32,767 nt of DNA. It comes from a bacterium. GTDB taxonomy: Bacteria; Verrucomicrobiota; Kiritimatiellia; RFP12; UBA1067. Below, piece by piece: positions 9,104-15,897 of the stretch (the first letter of the stretch is position 1; every line of letters starts with the position of its first letter). The notes beneath the pieces were generated by a model. The model did not search any database, was not told the origin of the DNA, and was given only the letters and a program-made list of their open reading frames with translations. The DNA lies in the NCBI GenBank assembly GCA_025360845.1, contig JANYBJ010000031.1, positions 1 through 32,767 on the forward strand, written 5' to 3'. A program made the translations under genes and the position numbers.

Positions 9104-9154
9104 ACGCCGGGGAGCGCGGCCATGGACAGCGACACAAACGGATTCATGAAATAA

Positions 9155-10300
9155 ATGAAGATCTTAATCCTGCATGCTTCGGCTGGAGCCGGTCACAAAC
9201 GGGCCGCTCAAGCGTTGGAGAAGGGCTTTAACGGGGTCTGCCCTGAGGCGGAAATACGAGTCTGTGACATCCTCGACTTCACCCCGTCCATCTTCAAAAA
9301 AACATACGGCGAGAGCTACCTCGATGTTGTCAAGAAGGTGCCTGAGCTGTGGGGCTATATGTACTCACAGTCCGACAAAAAGGCGCTGGACCCCTTGCGC
9401 AGAAAACTGCGGTCGTTCGTGAATAAAACAAACACGATCGAGTTCTCCATGTTCTACCGCGAATTCGCGCCGGACCTAGTCGTTTGCACTCACTTTATGC
9501 CGCTGGAAATTATCTCCACCAGAATTCGCAAGGGGAAAACCGACGCCTCGCTTTTCTGCGCGGTGACCGATTTTGCGGTGCATGCCCTCTGGATCATGGA
9601 AAACGTGGACTGTTATTACGTTGCGACGGAGGGGGCCAAGCGGCAGATCGTGCGGCACGGCCAACCGGAGGACGGGGTTGCGGTAAAAGGAATTCCCGTC
9701 GATCCTGTCTTTGCCAAAGGGCTGTCCTGCGAGGCCGCGCGCAAACAGTTGATGATCGATGACGGCCGGCCCGTTGCGCTTGTGCTCAGCGGCGGATTTG
9801 GTGTCGGGCCCGCAGTGGAGCTGATCAAGGCGGTCGGCGAATCGGGCATGACCTGCAGGTTGCTCGTGGTGGCCGGCTCTAATCAGGAGCTTAAGGCGAG
9901 CGCCGAGGCGGCCGCCCGGGACATTTCAACGCCGGTCACGGTGTTCGGCTTCGTCAACAACATTCACGAGCTGATGGACGCGTCCGACCTGATCATCAGC
10001 AAGCCCGGCGGACTGACCACCTCCGAGGTTCTGGCCAAAGGCAAGCCCATGCTCATCCTTGATCCCATCCCCGGACAGGAACAACGCAATTGCGAGTATC
10101 TGCTGGAGGCGGGCGCGGCCGCCCGCCTTTTCGACATCGAGGACGCCGGTTATAAAATCAAGAGCCTGCTCTCGGACAAGGGCCGGCTGGCCCGCATGGG
10201 CCGGAGCGCCTCGAGCATCGGGCACCCAGCCGCCGCGATGGCTATCGCGACGGACATTCTGAAACGACACCAGAGCCGAATGGATAAGCCGTGCATTTGA
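9155..10300 (+). CDS. GT28 glycosyltransferase, MGDG-synthase/UgtP-like
   Basis: 381 residues. The N-terminus KILILHASAGAGHKRAAQAL is the MGDG-synthase domain signature (PF06925), with the glycine-rich loop and histidine that contact acceptor lipid or nucleotide in the family. The C-terminal GT28 domain shows ALVLSGGFGVGPAVELIKAV, VFGFVNNIHELMDASDLIIS and then KPGGLTTSEVLAKGKPML, the donor-binding block, followed by PIPGQEQRNC. The family transfers glucose or galactose from a UDP-sugar to diacylglycerol at the cytoplasmic membrane face, so a role in making glycolipids is likely; the sugar and the number of additions are not determined. No good Shine-Dalgarno sequence precedes ATG 9155, but the HASAGAGH motif fixes the start. 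It follows the small membrane protein by 51 bp. Confidence 0.87.
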   Translation: MKILILHASAGAGHKRAAQALEKGFNGVCPEAEIRVCDILDFTPSIFKKTYGESYLDVVKKVPELWGYMYSQSDKKALDPLRRKLRSFVNKTNTIEFSMFYREFAPDLVVCTHFMPLEIISTRIRKGKTDASLFCAVTDFAVHALWIMENVDCYYVATEGAKRQIVRHGQPEDGVAVKGIPVDPVFAKGLSCEAARKQLMIDDGRPVALVLSGGFGVGPAVELIKAVGESGMTCRLLVVAGSNQELKASAEAAARDISTPVTVFGFVNNIHELMDASDLIISKPGGLTTSEVLAKGKPMLILDPIPGQEQRNCEYLLEAGAAARLFDIEDAGYKIKSLLSDKGRLARMGRSASSIGHPAAAMAIATDILKRHQSRMDKPCI

Positions 10301-10326
10301 CGGGCGGTTCCGATTTCTGTTACACT
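10297..10326 (+). promoter_or_regulatory. Promoter giving a near-leaderless transcript
   Basis: TTGACG (10297-10302), an 18-bp spacer and TACACT (10321-10326) match sigma70 consensus well. The expected start of transcription is about 10333, directly at the ATG (10334), and there is no Shine-Dalgarno sequence. The -35 box overlaps the end of the glycosyltransferase gene. Confidence 0.5.
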
Positions 10327-10333
10327 ATTACAA

Positions 10334-13300
10334 ATGATTAAACATGTGTGTCTGGCGGGGATATTGGCAACAGGGGCGTGGGCGCAAGCGCCTGCGTGGT
10401 ATGTGAAAAAGGGCTCGCTGCTCGAGACGTTCGAAGCGTCGCTTGCGGCGACGGAGAAGGTGCTGCCGGTCACTCGGCCGGCCTATGGGCCATGGTACGC
10501 TATGGCGCCGTTCAGTAACGGGGGCAAGGCGTTCGACACGGCATATCCGCCCGAGAAGGCCGTGGATCTCGCAGCCGAGTGCGAAGGCGCGGAAGGCCGC
10601 ACGCTGCGCTGGAAGCGCATGGACGCCTTCAAAGACGGCGCGAGCAACGACCTGATGGTCTTCGAAAAGAATTCGGATGCCTGCGCTTATCTCTATCGCG
10701 AAATCGACGCGCCCGCCGCGATGGACGTGCCGGTTCTGCTGGGCAGTGACGACACGTTGACGGTCTGGCTGAACGGCGAGCGGCTGCTGGCGAGAAATGT
10801 GGACCGCGGCTGCAACTTGGGCGATGACCGCGTGACGCTCTCTTTGAAGCAGGGTCGCAATCAGCTCCTGCTGAAAGTCTGCCAGAATGGGGGCGGGTGG
10901 GCTTTCGCCTTTGCTGTCCAGCAGGGCGTTTCGGTTCTGCCGCAACTCGCGAAGTTGCTGCGCAAGGATTTTCCGGAGCAGGAGACGGAGGTGGCCCTGC
11001 TGATGGACGCCGTCGCGCAGTTCGAGCGCCTGGAGGCGCTCCGCAGCGGCAAATTGCCCGCGAGCCGGTTCGGCACCCCGGAGCTTGTTTGCCGGCCCGA
11101 GTCGTTGACGCTGCCGACCGACCGCGACCCGGTCGATATCGTCCTGAGGCGGACCGAGGCGCTGTTAAAGGATCTGCAAGGCATGAAAGGCGTGCGCGAT
11201 CTGACGGCTGAGCGGCAGGCCGTGTCGGAATTGCGTCAGCAGAGCGAGCGGACGGCCGTGAGCGACACGGTGGCGCGGCAGATGTTGCACCTGAAGTGCT
11301 GCGAGGTGCGGAGGCGTATCGCGTTCGCCAACCCGCTGCTCGACTTCGACAAGATCCTCTTTATCACCCACAAGAAGAACCGCCGCGGCGAATTGGCGGG
11401 CGACCACATGGCCGGGCAGTATTACGGGATACACGCGAGCAAGGGCGAAGGGCTGTTCGTGCTCGAGAACGCGTTCGGAGAGAAGCCCGCCGCCAAGAAT
11501 CTCCTGTCCGGCGCGGTCTGCGGCAACGGGCGCTTCGCGGGCTCGAAGCTGCCCGACGGCGCGTTCCTGTCGCCGGACCTCTCGTTCGACGGCAAGCGCG
11601 TGCTCTTCGCCTATACCGAGGCGGCAGGCAATCTGCCCGAGAAACTGGCTCCCGAGGATACTGCGGACCTCTACAGCTACAGCGGGCTGAAGTGTTCCTT
11701 CACGGAACAGAACAGTTGGCATCTTTTCAGCGTGAACGCGGACGGCACGGGGCTGCGCAACGTGACCGACGGGCGCTGGAACGATTTCGATCCCTGCTGG
11801 ATGCCGAACGGCAAGATCGCTTTCATCTCTGACCGCCGCGGCGGCTTCGGCCGCTGCCACATGACGGCCAACGGCGGCGCGCCCTGGTTCACCTACACGC
11901 TGCACGCGGTGAACCCTGACGGCAGCGGCATGGTCCGGTTGAGTCACCACGAGACCTGCGAGTGGCAGCCGAGCATCGCGAACGACGGCATGATCGTCTA
12001 CACGCGCTGGGACTATGTGGACCGCGGCTTCTTTCAGGCGCACCACCCGTGGACGACCACGCCCGACGGACGGAACGCGATGTCCGTCCACGGCAACTAT
12101 CCGCGCAACTGGCAGGAGCGGCCCTGCATGGAGATGGACATCCGGGCCATTCCGGGCTCGCGCAACCTGGTGGCCGTGGCTGCGGCGCATCACGGCCAGA
12201 CCTACGGCTCGCTCGTAAAGGTCGATCCAACGGTCGAGGACGACGACGCCATGGCGCCGGTCAAGGTGATTACGCCGGACGAGCGCTTCCCCGAGTCGGA
12301 GTACGGCTACTTCTGCCGCGAGGCCTCCTACGCCACACCGTGGCCGCTCGGCGAGGATTACTTCCTCTGCGTCTTCGGCTATCCGTCTGAGAAGGAGTGG
12401 GACTCGGTGGAGAACTACGGCCTTTATCTGCTCGACAGCTTCGGAAACAAGGAGTTGCTGTACAAGAACCCCGACATCGCCTGCCTGAGCCCCATCCCGC
12501 TGAAGGCGCGCACGCTGCCGCCCGTGATTCCCGAGACGGTCGTCCCGTATCCTGTGGACCCCGACCAGCCGCGGCTCAACCTCGACCGTCCGCAGTGCGT
12601 CGCGCAAGCCGGCAAACAGCCCGTTGTCGCGGCGACCAACGACGCGGTGGTCTCGATCATGAACATTTACGAGAGCCAGCACGCGTGGCCCGAAGGAGTC
12701 AAAATCAAAGCGCTGCGGATCGTCCAGATCCTGCCCAAGAGCACCCCGGGCCGCAACAACCCCGCGATCGGCTACGGCACAGAGAAGAACGCGCGGGCGG
12801 TGCTCGGCACCGTGCCGGTGGAGGATGACGGCAGCGTTTCGTTCCGCCTGCGACCCTACATTCCGGTTTATTTCCAAGCTGTGGACGAGCGGGGCATGGC
12901 GGTGCAGTCGATGCGGACGGACGTCTACGTGAGCCCGCGCGAGAGCCTGAGCTGCGTCGGCTGCCACGAGAAGAGAAAGACCGCGCCGCCCTCCGCCGCG
13001 CAAAAGGTGTCGCTCGCGATGAAGCGCTCGCCGTCGGTGATCGCGCCCGAACCCGACGGCTCCAACCCCTTCAACTTCGTGCGGCTGGTGCAGCCGGTGC
13101 TGGACGCCCGCTGCGTGGGCTGCCACGTGAAGAATGTGAAGGCTCCGGTGCTGACGGCCGCGAAGGACGATCCGCAGCCGTGGTCGGCGGCCTACCGCAA
13201 CCTCAAGCCGTTCGCCTTCTACTACGACGGCGGCGGGTCGTTCACGGAATCCAAGACCTATCCGGGCAAGTTCGGCGCGTTGGCGTCGAAGCTGTACGGC

Positions 13301-13453
13301 ATGCTCGCAAAGGGTCATCACGATGTCAAGCTGTCGCCGGAGGAGCTGCACCGGATCACGCTCTGGCTGGACTGCAACTCCGACTTCTACGGCACGTACG
13401 AGAATATCCAGGCGCAGGCGCGTGGCGAGAGCGTCCGTCCGGTTCTGGAGTGA
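10334..13453 (+). CDS. Secreted di-haem HZS-alpha-like cytochrome
   Basis: 1039 residues with a signal peptide (MIKHVCLAGILATGAWA). The N-terminal ~220 residues hold a carbohydrate-binding-like beta domain (VPVLLGSDDTLTVWLNGERL). The centre has PD40-type propeller repeats (HLFSVNADGTGLRNVTDGRW, DPCWMPNGKIAFISDRRGG). Near the end GTVPVEDDGSVSFRLRPYIP and YVSPRESLSCVGCHEKR match the same HZS-alpha-like family as the minus-strand gene at 4142-7117, and two haem c sites are present: CVGCH at 874-878 and CVGCH at 927-931. Two haems is also the number in true hydrazine synthase alpha, but nothing else here points to anammox chemistry. Likely a periplasmic or surface redox protein with unknown substrate. 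It appears to have its own promoter and no ribosome binding site. Confidence 0.8.
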   Translation: MIKHVCLAGILATGAWAQAPAWYVKKGSLLETFEASLAATEKVLPVTRPAYGPWYAMAPFSNGGKAFDTAYPPEKAVDLAAECEGAEGRTLRWKRMDAFKDGASNDLMVFEKNSDACAYLYREIDAPAAMDVPVLLGSDDTLTVWLNGERLLARNVDRGCNLGDDRVTLSLKQGRNQLLLKVCQNGGGWAFAFAVQQGVSVLPQLAKLLRKDFPEQETEVALLMDAVAQFERLEALRSGKLPASRFGTPELVCRPESLTLPTDRDPVDIVLRRTEALLKDLQGMKGVRDLTAERQAVSELRQQSERTAVSDTVARQMLHLKCCEVRRRIAFANPLLDFDKILFITHKKNRRGELAGDHMAGQYYGIHASKGEGLFVLENAFGEKPAAKNLLSGAVCGNGRFAGSKLPDGAFLSPDLSFDGKRVLFAYTEAAGNLPEKLAPEDTADLYSYSGLKCSFTEQNSWHLFSVNADGTGLRNVTDGRWNDFDPCWMPNGKIAFISDRRGGFGRCHMTANGGAPWFTYTLHAVNPDGSGMVRLSHHETCEWQPSIANDGMIVYTRWDYVDRGFFQAHHPWTTTPDGRNAMSVHGNYPRNWQERPCMEMDIRAIPGSRNLVAVAAAHHGQTYGSLVKVDPTVEDDDAMAPVKVITPDERFPESEYGYFCREASYATPWPLGEDYFLCVFGYPSEKEWDSVENYGLYLLDSFGNKELLYKNPDIACLSPIPLKARTLPPVIPETVVPYPVDPDQPRLNLDRPQCVAQAGKQPVVAATNDAVVSIMNIYESQHAWPEGVKIKALRIVQILPKSTPGRNNPAIGYGTEKNARAVLGTVPVEDDGSVSFRLRPYIPVYFQAVDERGMAVQSMRTDVYVSPRESLSCVGCHEKRKTAPPSAAQKVSLAMKRSPSVIAPEPDGSNPFNFVRLVQPVLDARCVGCHVKNVKAPVLTAAKDDPQPWSAAYRNLKPFAFYYDGGGSFTESKTYPGKFGALASKLYGMLAKGHHDVKLSPEELHRITLWLDCNSDFYGTYENIQAQARGESVRPVLE

Positions 13454-13567
13454 GGAGCGTGCTTAGCCAAGCTGGGAACGTGAGAGCCGGGCTGACTGCG
13501 GTTTGGAGCGAGGCGGGAGCGGTCTTCGGAGCGCATAGCGCATGATCGTACATGGCATCCTGTCACC

Positions 13568-14434
13568 GTGCGCGGAAGGGCGATCAGGCCCGAGGTGCCG
13601 AAAAAGCGCCGCGATGAGGCCCTTGATCTGGCGGCGAAGGCTTCCGGACCGGAGCGAGCCAAGCATCTCGGGGCCGCGCTCGACCTGCTGGGCGAGCTTG
13701 CGCTGCAGAACGGGCGGCAAAGTCACCTCGCGTTGCTCGACGAGCTCAAAAAGCTCGATCCGCAGGACGCGGTGGGCACGCAACGCCGGCTCACGTTCAA
13801 CCCCGATCAGCTTGCGGAGGCGAAGCTCTGGCCGCTCGTGAATGAGAAAAAAAACGCCGAGGCCCTGGCTTTGGTGGACAAGGAGCTGCAGGACCCGCGC
13901 AACAACACCTGGCTGCGCCAGCATCTTCTCGGTCTGCGCTTCTATGTGTTTCAGTGTCAGGAGAAGCTCGACGAGGCGGCGGAGGTGCTGCGGCAGATCA
14001 TCCGGATGGACGGCACGACGGACATGGCGAAGCTCGCGCGAGGCTACCTCGACAACCTCACCCAGCCGGTCGTTCTCACAGAGGCCAAATGGAAGCCCGA
14101 ACACCTGCGCGCATACTTTGCCGACTGGCGGCTGGACGTCAGCGGCTTGATCCGCGAGAAGGGGAGCTGCGAAATCGAATTCAAGCGTGTCGATGGCGAG
14201 AATATCACGGTGAAGGATGTGGTGCTGATGGCCGGCAACCGGGAACTGGCCAAGGCCGACGTCCCGTCCGGCGGTTCCAAAGTGGAACTCGCGGTCTCAT
14301 CCCTGCCTGCGGGCCAGAAAGCCTGGCTGAAAATCGCCGCGAAAGGGCAGGGGTGGTTCGGCAGCCGCGGCGACATCCTGATCCGGGAAAAAAGCAGCGG
14401 ACGAGGACTGGTGCGCCTGGCGGGGGAGAGTTAA
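13568..14434 (+). CDS. Protein of unknown function, helical-repeat N-terminus, 3' end altered by prophage insertion
   Basis: 288 residues from GTG 13568; no in-frame ATG exists before the upstream stop at 13493-13495, and no Shine-Dalgarno sequence is seen, so the true start is uncertain. Residues ~10-150 are helical and TPR-like (EALDLAAKASGPERAKHLGA, RFYVFQCQEKLDEAAEVLRQ), and ~165-288 look like a beta-rich domain (WRLDVSGLIREKGSCEIEFK, VVLMAGNRELAKADV). No family recognised. It follows the di-haem protein by 114 bp on the same strand. Its last eight codons lie in the left attachment repeat, and its final residues (ES, stop) come from prophage DNA. In the empty site the frame would read on antisense through the tRNA gene to a TAA just beyond it. 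It lacks a signal peptide although its upstream neighbour is secreted. Confidence 0.65.
   Translation: MRGRAIRPEVPKKRRDEALDLAAKASGPERAKHLGAALDLLGELALQNGRQSHLALLDELKKLDPQDAVGTQRRLTFNPDQLAEAKLWPLVNEKKNAEALALVDKELQDPRNNTWLRQHLLGLRFYVFQCQEKLDEAAEVLRQIIRMDGTTDMAKLARGYLDNLTQPVVLTEAKWKPEHLRAYFADWRLDVSGLIREKGSCEIEFKRVDGENITVKDVVLMAGNRELAKADVPSGGSKVELAVSSLPAGQKAWLKIAAKGQGWFGSRGDILIREKSSGRGLVRLAGES
14403..14426. other. Left attachment site, 24-bp core
   Basis: Identical to 26371-26394 (starts GAGGACTGGTGCG, ends CCTGGCGGGGG). Flanking bases differ on both sides: C then A here, T then T at the right copy. It lies inside the 3' end of the chromosomal gene 13568-14434. Sequence from 14427 onward is phage DNA and carries the recombinase's original last codons, ending in TAA at 14484-14486. 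Confidence 0.85.
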
Positions 14435-14491
14435 AGCACTTACCGAAGCATTGAACGTGCTGGCGTCCTTGTTGCCGGCGGCCTAAGAGTA

Positions 14492-14536
14492 CGAAAAAGA
14501 AAGGTCAGCCGTCAACATGCAAGCTGATGGCTGACC
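14492..14536 (-). terminator. Rho-independent terminator of the prophage late operon
   Basis: Minus-strand hairpin: 14536-14525 pairs with 14514-14503 (GGTCAGCCATCA with TGACGGCTGACC, 12 bp including one G-U), loop of 10 nt, followed by TTTCTTTTTC (14502-14493). It lies just after the stop of the last lysis gene. Confidence 0.8.
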
Positions 14537-14554
14537 GATGAATTCTGATCGCTA

Positions 14555-15460
14555 TTATTGGGCCGACATGCCGTAGGATGTTGCCGATATCACTACGGGC
14601 AGGTTTGCGACAGAGCCTGTAAAGCCAAGGCGTCGGAGCGCGGCCCACATGGCGGCGCGGTTGGCGGCTTCGTCGAGGTTGATAATCGCGGCGTCCGGAT
14701 GCGCGGAGTGATAGGCCTGACATCGGCCACAGGACGGGCGGCCGTAGATTCCTTCTCCGGACGCGCCGGGAGATCCGCCGTAGCCATCTGTGCTGTAGAC
14801 GACTTCGTTTGAGGTGGAGGCTTTTGACTTCTTTGCGGAGACAACAGGAGGGGCCGCCAGTCCTACGGTAGCGTCGGAAGTCGGTTCGGTGCCGACTTCC
14901 GATGTTTGGCCGATGACCTCTGACGATGGGCTCGCCGCGCTTGCCTGCGCCTTGACTGGGATGCCTTGTGACTGTAGTCCCAGCAGCAGCAGATTGCCCA
15001 AAATTTTACCCATGTCGGCTTGTCCCTCTGATCCAGCTTTGTCGATGCCGACGCCGCGCTCGGTGACCACTTGTCCCTTCGCGGTTGTGGTCTCCGTGAT
15101 GTTCAGACCGGCTAATGTCGTGCTTGCCTTCTCGCCGAACGCCAGGCCGACGTAGTGCGATTCTCCGGCCTTGCCGCTGATGACCGCACAGCCCGTCATG
15201 AACAGGGAGGGGACAAGCGCGATCAGCAGAATAAGCGCGGCTGGCGGAAGAGGCTTGGTTCCGGTTTCCGGCGGCGTGGCGTAGAGCGCCTGACGCTTAG
15301 CCCAGATGGACCAGATGCCTGTGACCACGATGATGGCGGCGCCCCCGATGGAGTCGAGGGTGCCTTGATCGGAGAGGCCCTTTTGTGTGAGCCAGCCGCC
15401 AAAAACGGCGACAAAGAGTCGGACGATTCCGCCGATGTAGGCGGGCAGTGTGCTGTTCAT
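14555..15460 (-). CDS. Phage holin - lipoprotein-like - glutaredoxin-like fusion
   Basis: 301 residues in one uninterrupted frame. Residues ~1-55 have two membrane segments (AYIGGIVRLFVAVFGGWL; IGGAAIIVVTGIWSIWAKR) in the pattern of Pam3-gp28-type holins. Residues ~72-91 form a third hydrophobic stretch ending LFMTGC, lipobox-like with C91, then a polar region resembling phage lipoproteins (GLAFGEKASTTLAGLNITET). After an S/T/A-rich linker (~172-232) comes IYGRPSCGRCQAY with C244 and C247, a helix, and ANLPVVI with P288, where glutaredoxins have their cis-proline. A redox-active or metal-binding domain outside the membrane is inferred. AGGGAG precedes ATG 15460. It is the last gene of the operon. 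I know no established function for this combination. Confidence 0.72.
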   Translation of the reverse strand: MNSTLPAYIGGIVRLFVAVFGGWLTQKGLSDQGTLDSIGGAAIIVVTGIWSIWAKRQALYATPPETGTKPLPPAALILLIALVPSLFMTGCAVISGKAGESHYVGLAFGEKASTTLAGLNITETTTAKGQVVTERGVGIDKAGSEGQADMGKILGNLLLLGLQSQGIPVKAQASAASPSSEVIGQTSEVGTEPTSDATVGLAAPPVVSAKKSKASTSNEVVYSTDGYGGSPGASGEGIYGRPSCGRCQAYHSAHPDAAIINLDEAANRAAMWAALRRLGFTGSVANLPVVISATSYGMSAQ

Positions 15461-15502
15461 GGTGTGAATCTCCCTTTTATCCCGGCACTATGCCGGAAAC
15501 TG

Positions 15503-15754
15503 TTAAAGATGCTTGCCGAGCCACTGCATCGCGAATGTCAGCACGGCCCCGACTAAAACGGCGAAAACGGCCAGCTTCCCTTTTCCTTCGGCCTGCGCCT
15601 GCTCGACCAAGCGCAGGCGTGAAAAAATCTCCCTGCGGTCTGCCGAGCTTTCGGTGTGGGATGAGGCACGGGCGCAGCCGTTCGCTTTCATCTCGTCGAG
15701 TTTTTTTTCAAGTTCGTCAAGTTTCTTGAGTATTAAGTTCGTCATGTCGTCCAT
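15503..15754 (-). CDS. Small lysis-cassette membrane protein, XhlA-like
   Basis: 83 residues: a charged N-terminal helix with coiled-coil periodicity (LILKKLDELEKKLDEMK), a middle polar part (REIFSRLRLVEQAQAEGKG), and a C-terminal membrane segment (KLAVFAVLVGAVLTFAM) ending QWLGKHL. This layout is that of XhlA-type haemolysin/holin accessory proteins, in which the single C-terminal helix sits in the inner membrane. It lies 42 bp before the holin-like gene. GAAGGT precedes ATG 15754 by about 10 nt. Identification rests on layout and position, not on a strong motif. Confidence 0.6.
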   Translation of the reverse strand: MDDMTNLILKKLDELEKKLDEMKANGCARASSHTESSADRREIFSRLRLVEQAQAEGKGKLAVFAVLVGAVLTFAMQWLGKHL

Positions 15755-15767
15755 GATGTTTGTACCT

Positions 15768-15878
15768 TCATCGCCATCGGGGGATTCCCCGCCGGTTGAT
15801 CTCCTCCACGCCGTTCTGGTGGATTCTTTTGAGTTCGTCGTCGGTCAGCCAGACCGGGAACACGCGGTAGTCGAACAT
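15768..15878 (-). CDS. Short phage frame resembling the end of a LamG domain
   Basis: 36 residues, starting MFDYRVFPVWLTDDELKRIH and ending in EEINRRGIPRWR. The pattern of FDYRVF, then LTDDELKRI and an NG turn is like the last strand and closing helix of a LamG/concanavalin-like domain (typically R-x-Y-x-R-x-L-S-D-x-E-I). In-frame codons continue upstream only to a stop that overlaps the end of the tail-fibre gene, so it may be the remnant of an older fibre tip rather than a gene. No clear ribosome binding site. Either reading is possible. Confidence 0.35.
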   Translation of the reverse strand: MFDYRVFPVWLTDDELKRIHQNGVEEINRRGIPRWR

Positions 15879-15897
15879 CTCGGTCGGCCATCCCAAA

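Noticed and set aside
11165..13351. 728-codon open frame on the minus strand
   Set aside because: Shadow of the di-haem cytochrome gene; arginine/valine/histidine-rich composition with no domain.
13454..13567. Possible coding or repeat sequence between the di-haem gene and its neighbour
   Set aside because: No frame fits a plausible N-terminus for 13568-14434, and no second copy is seen in the window.
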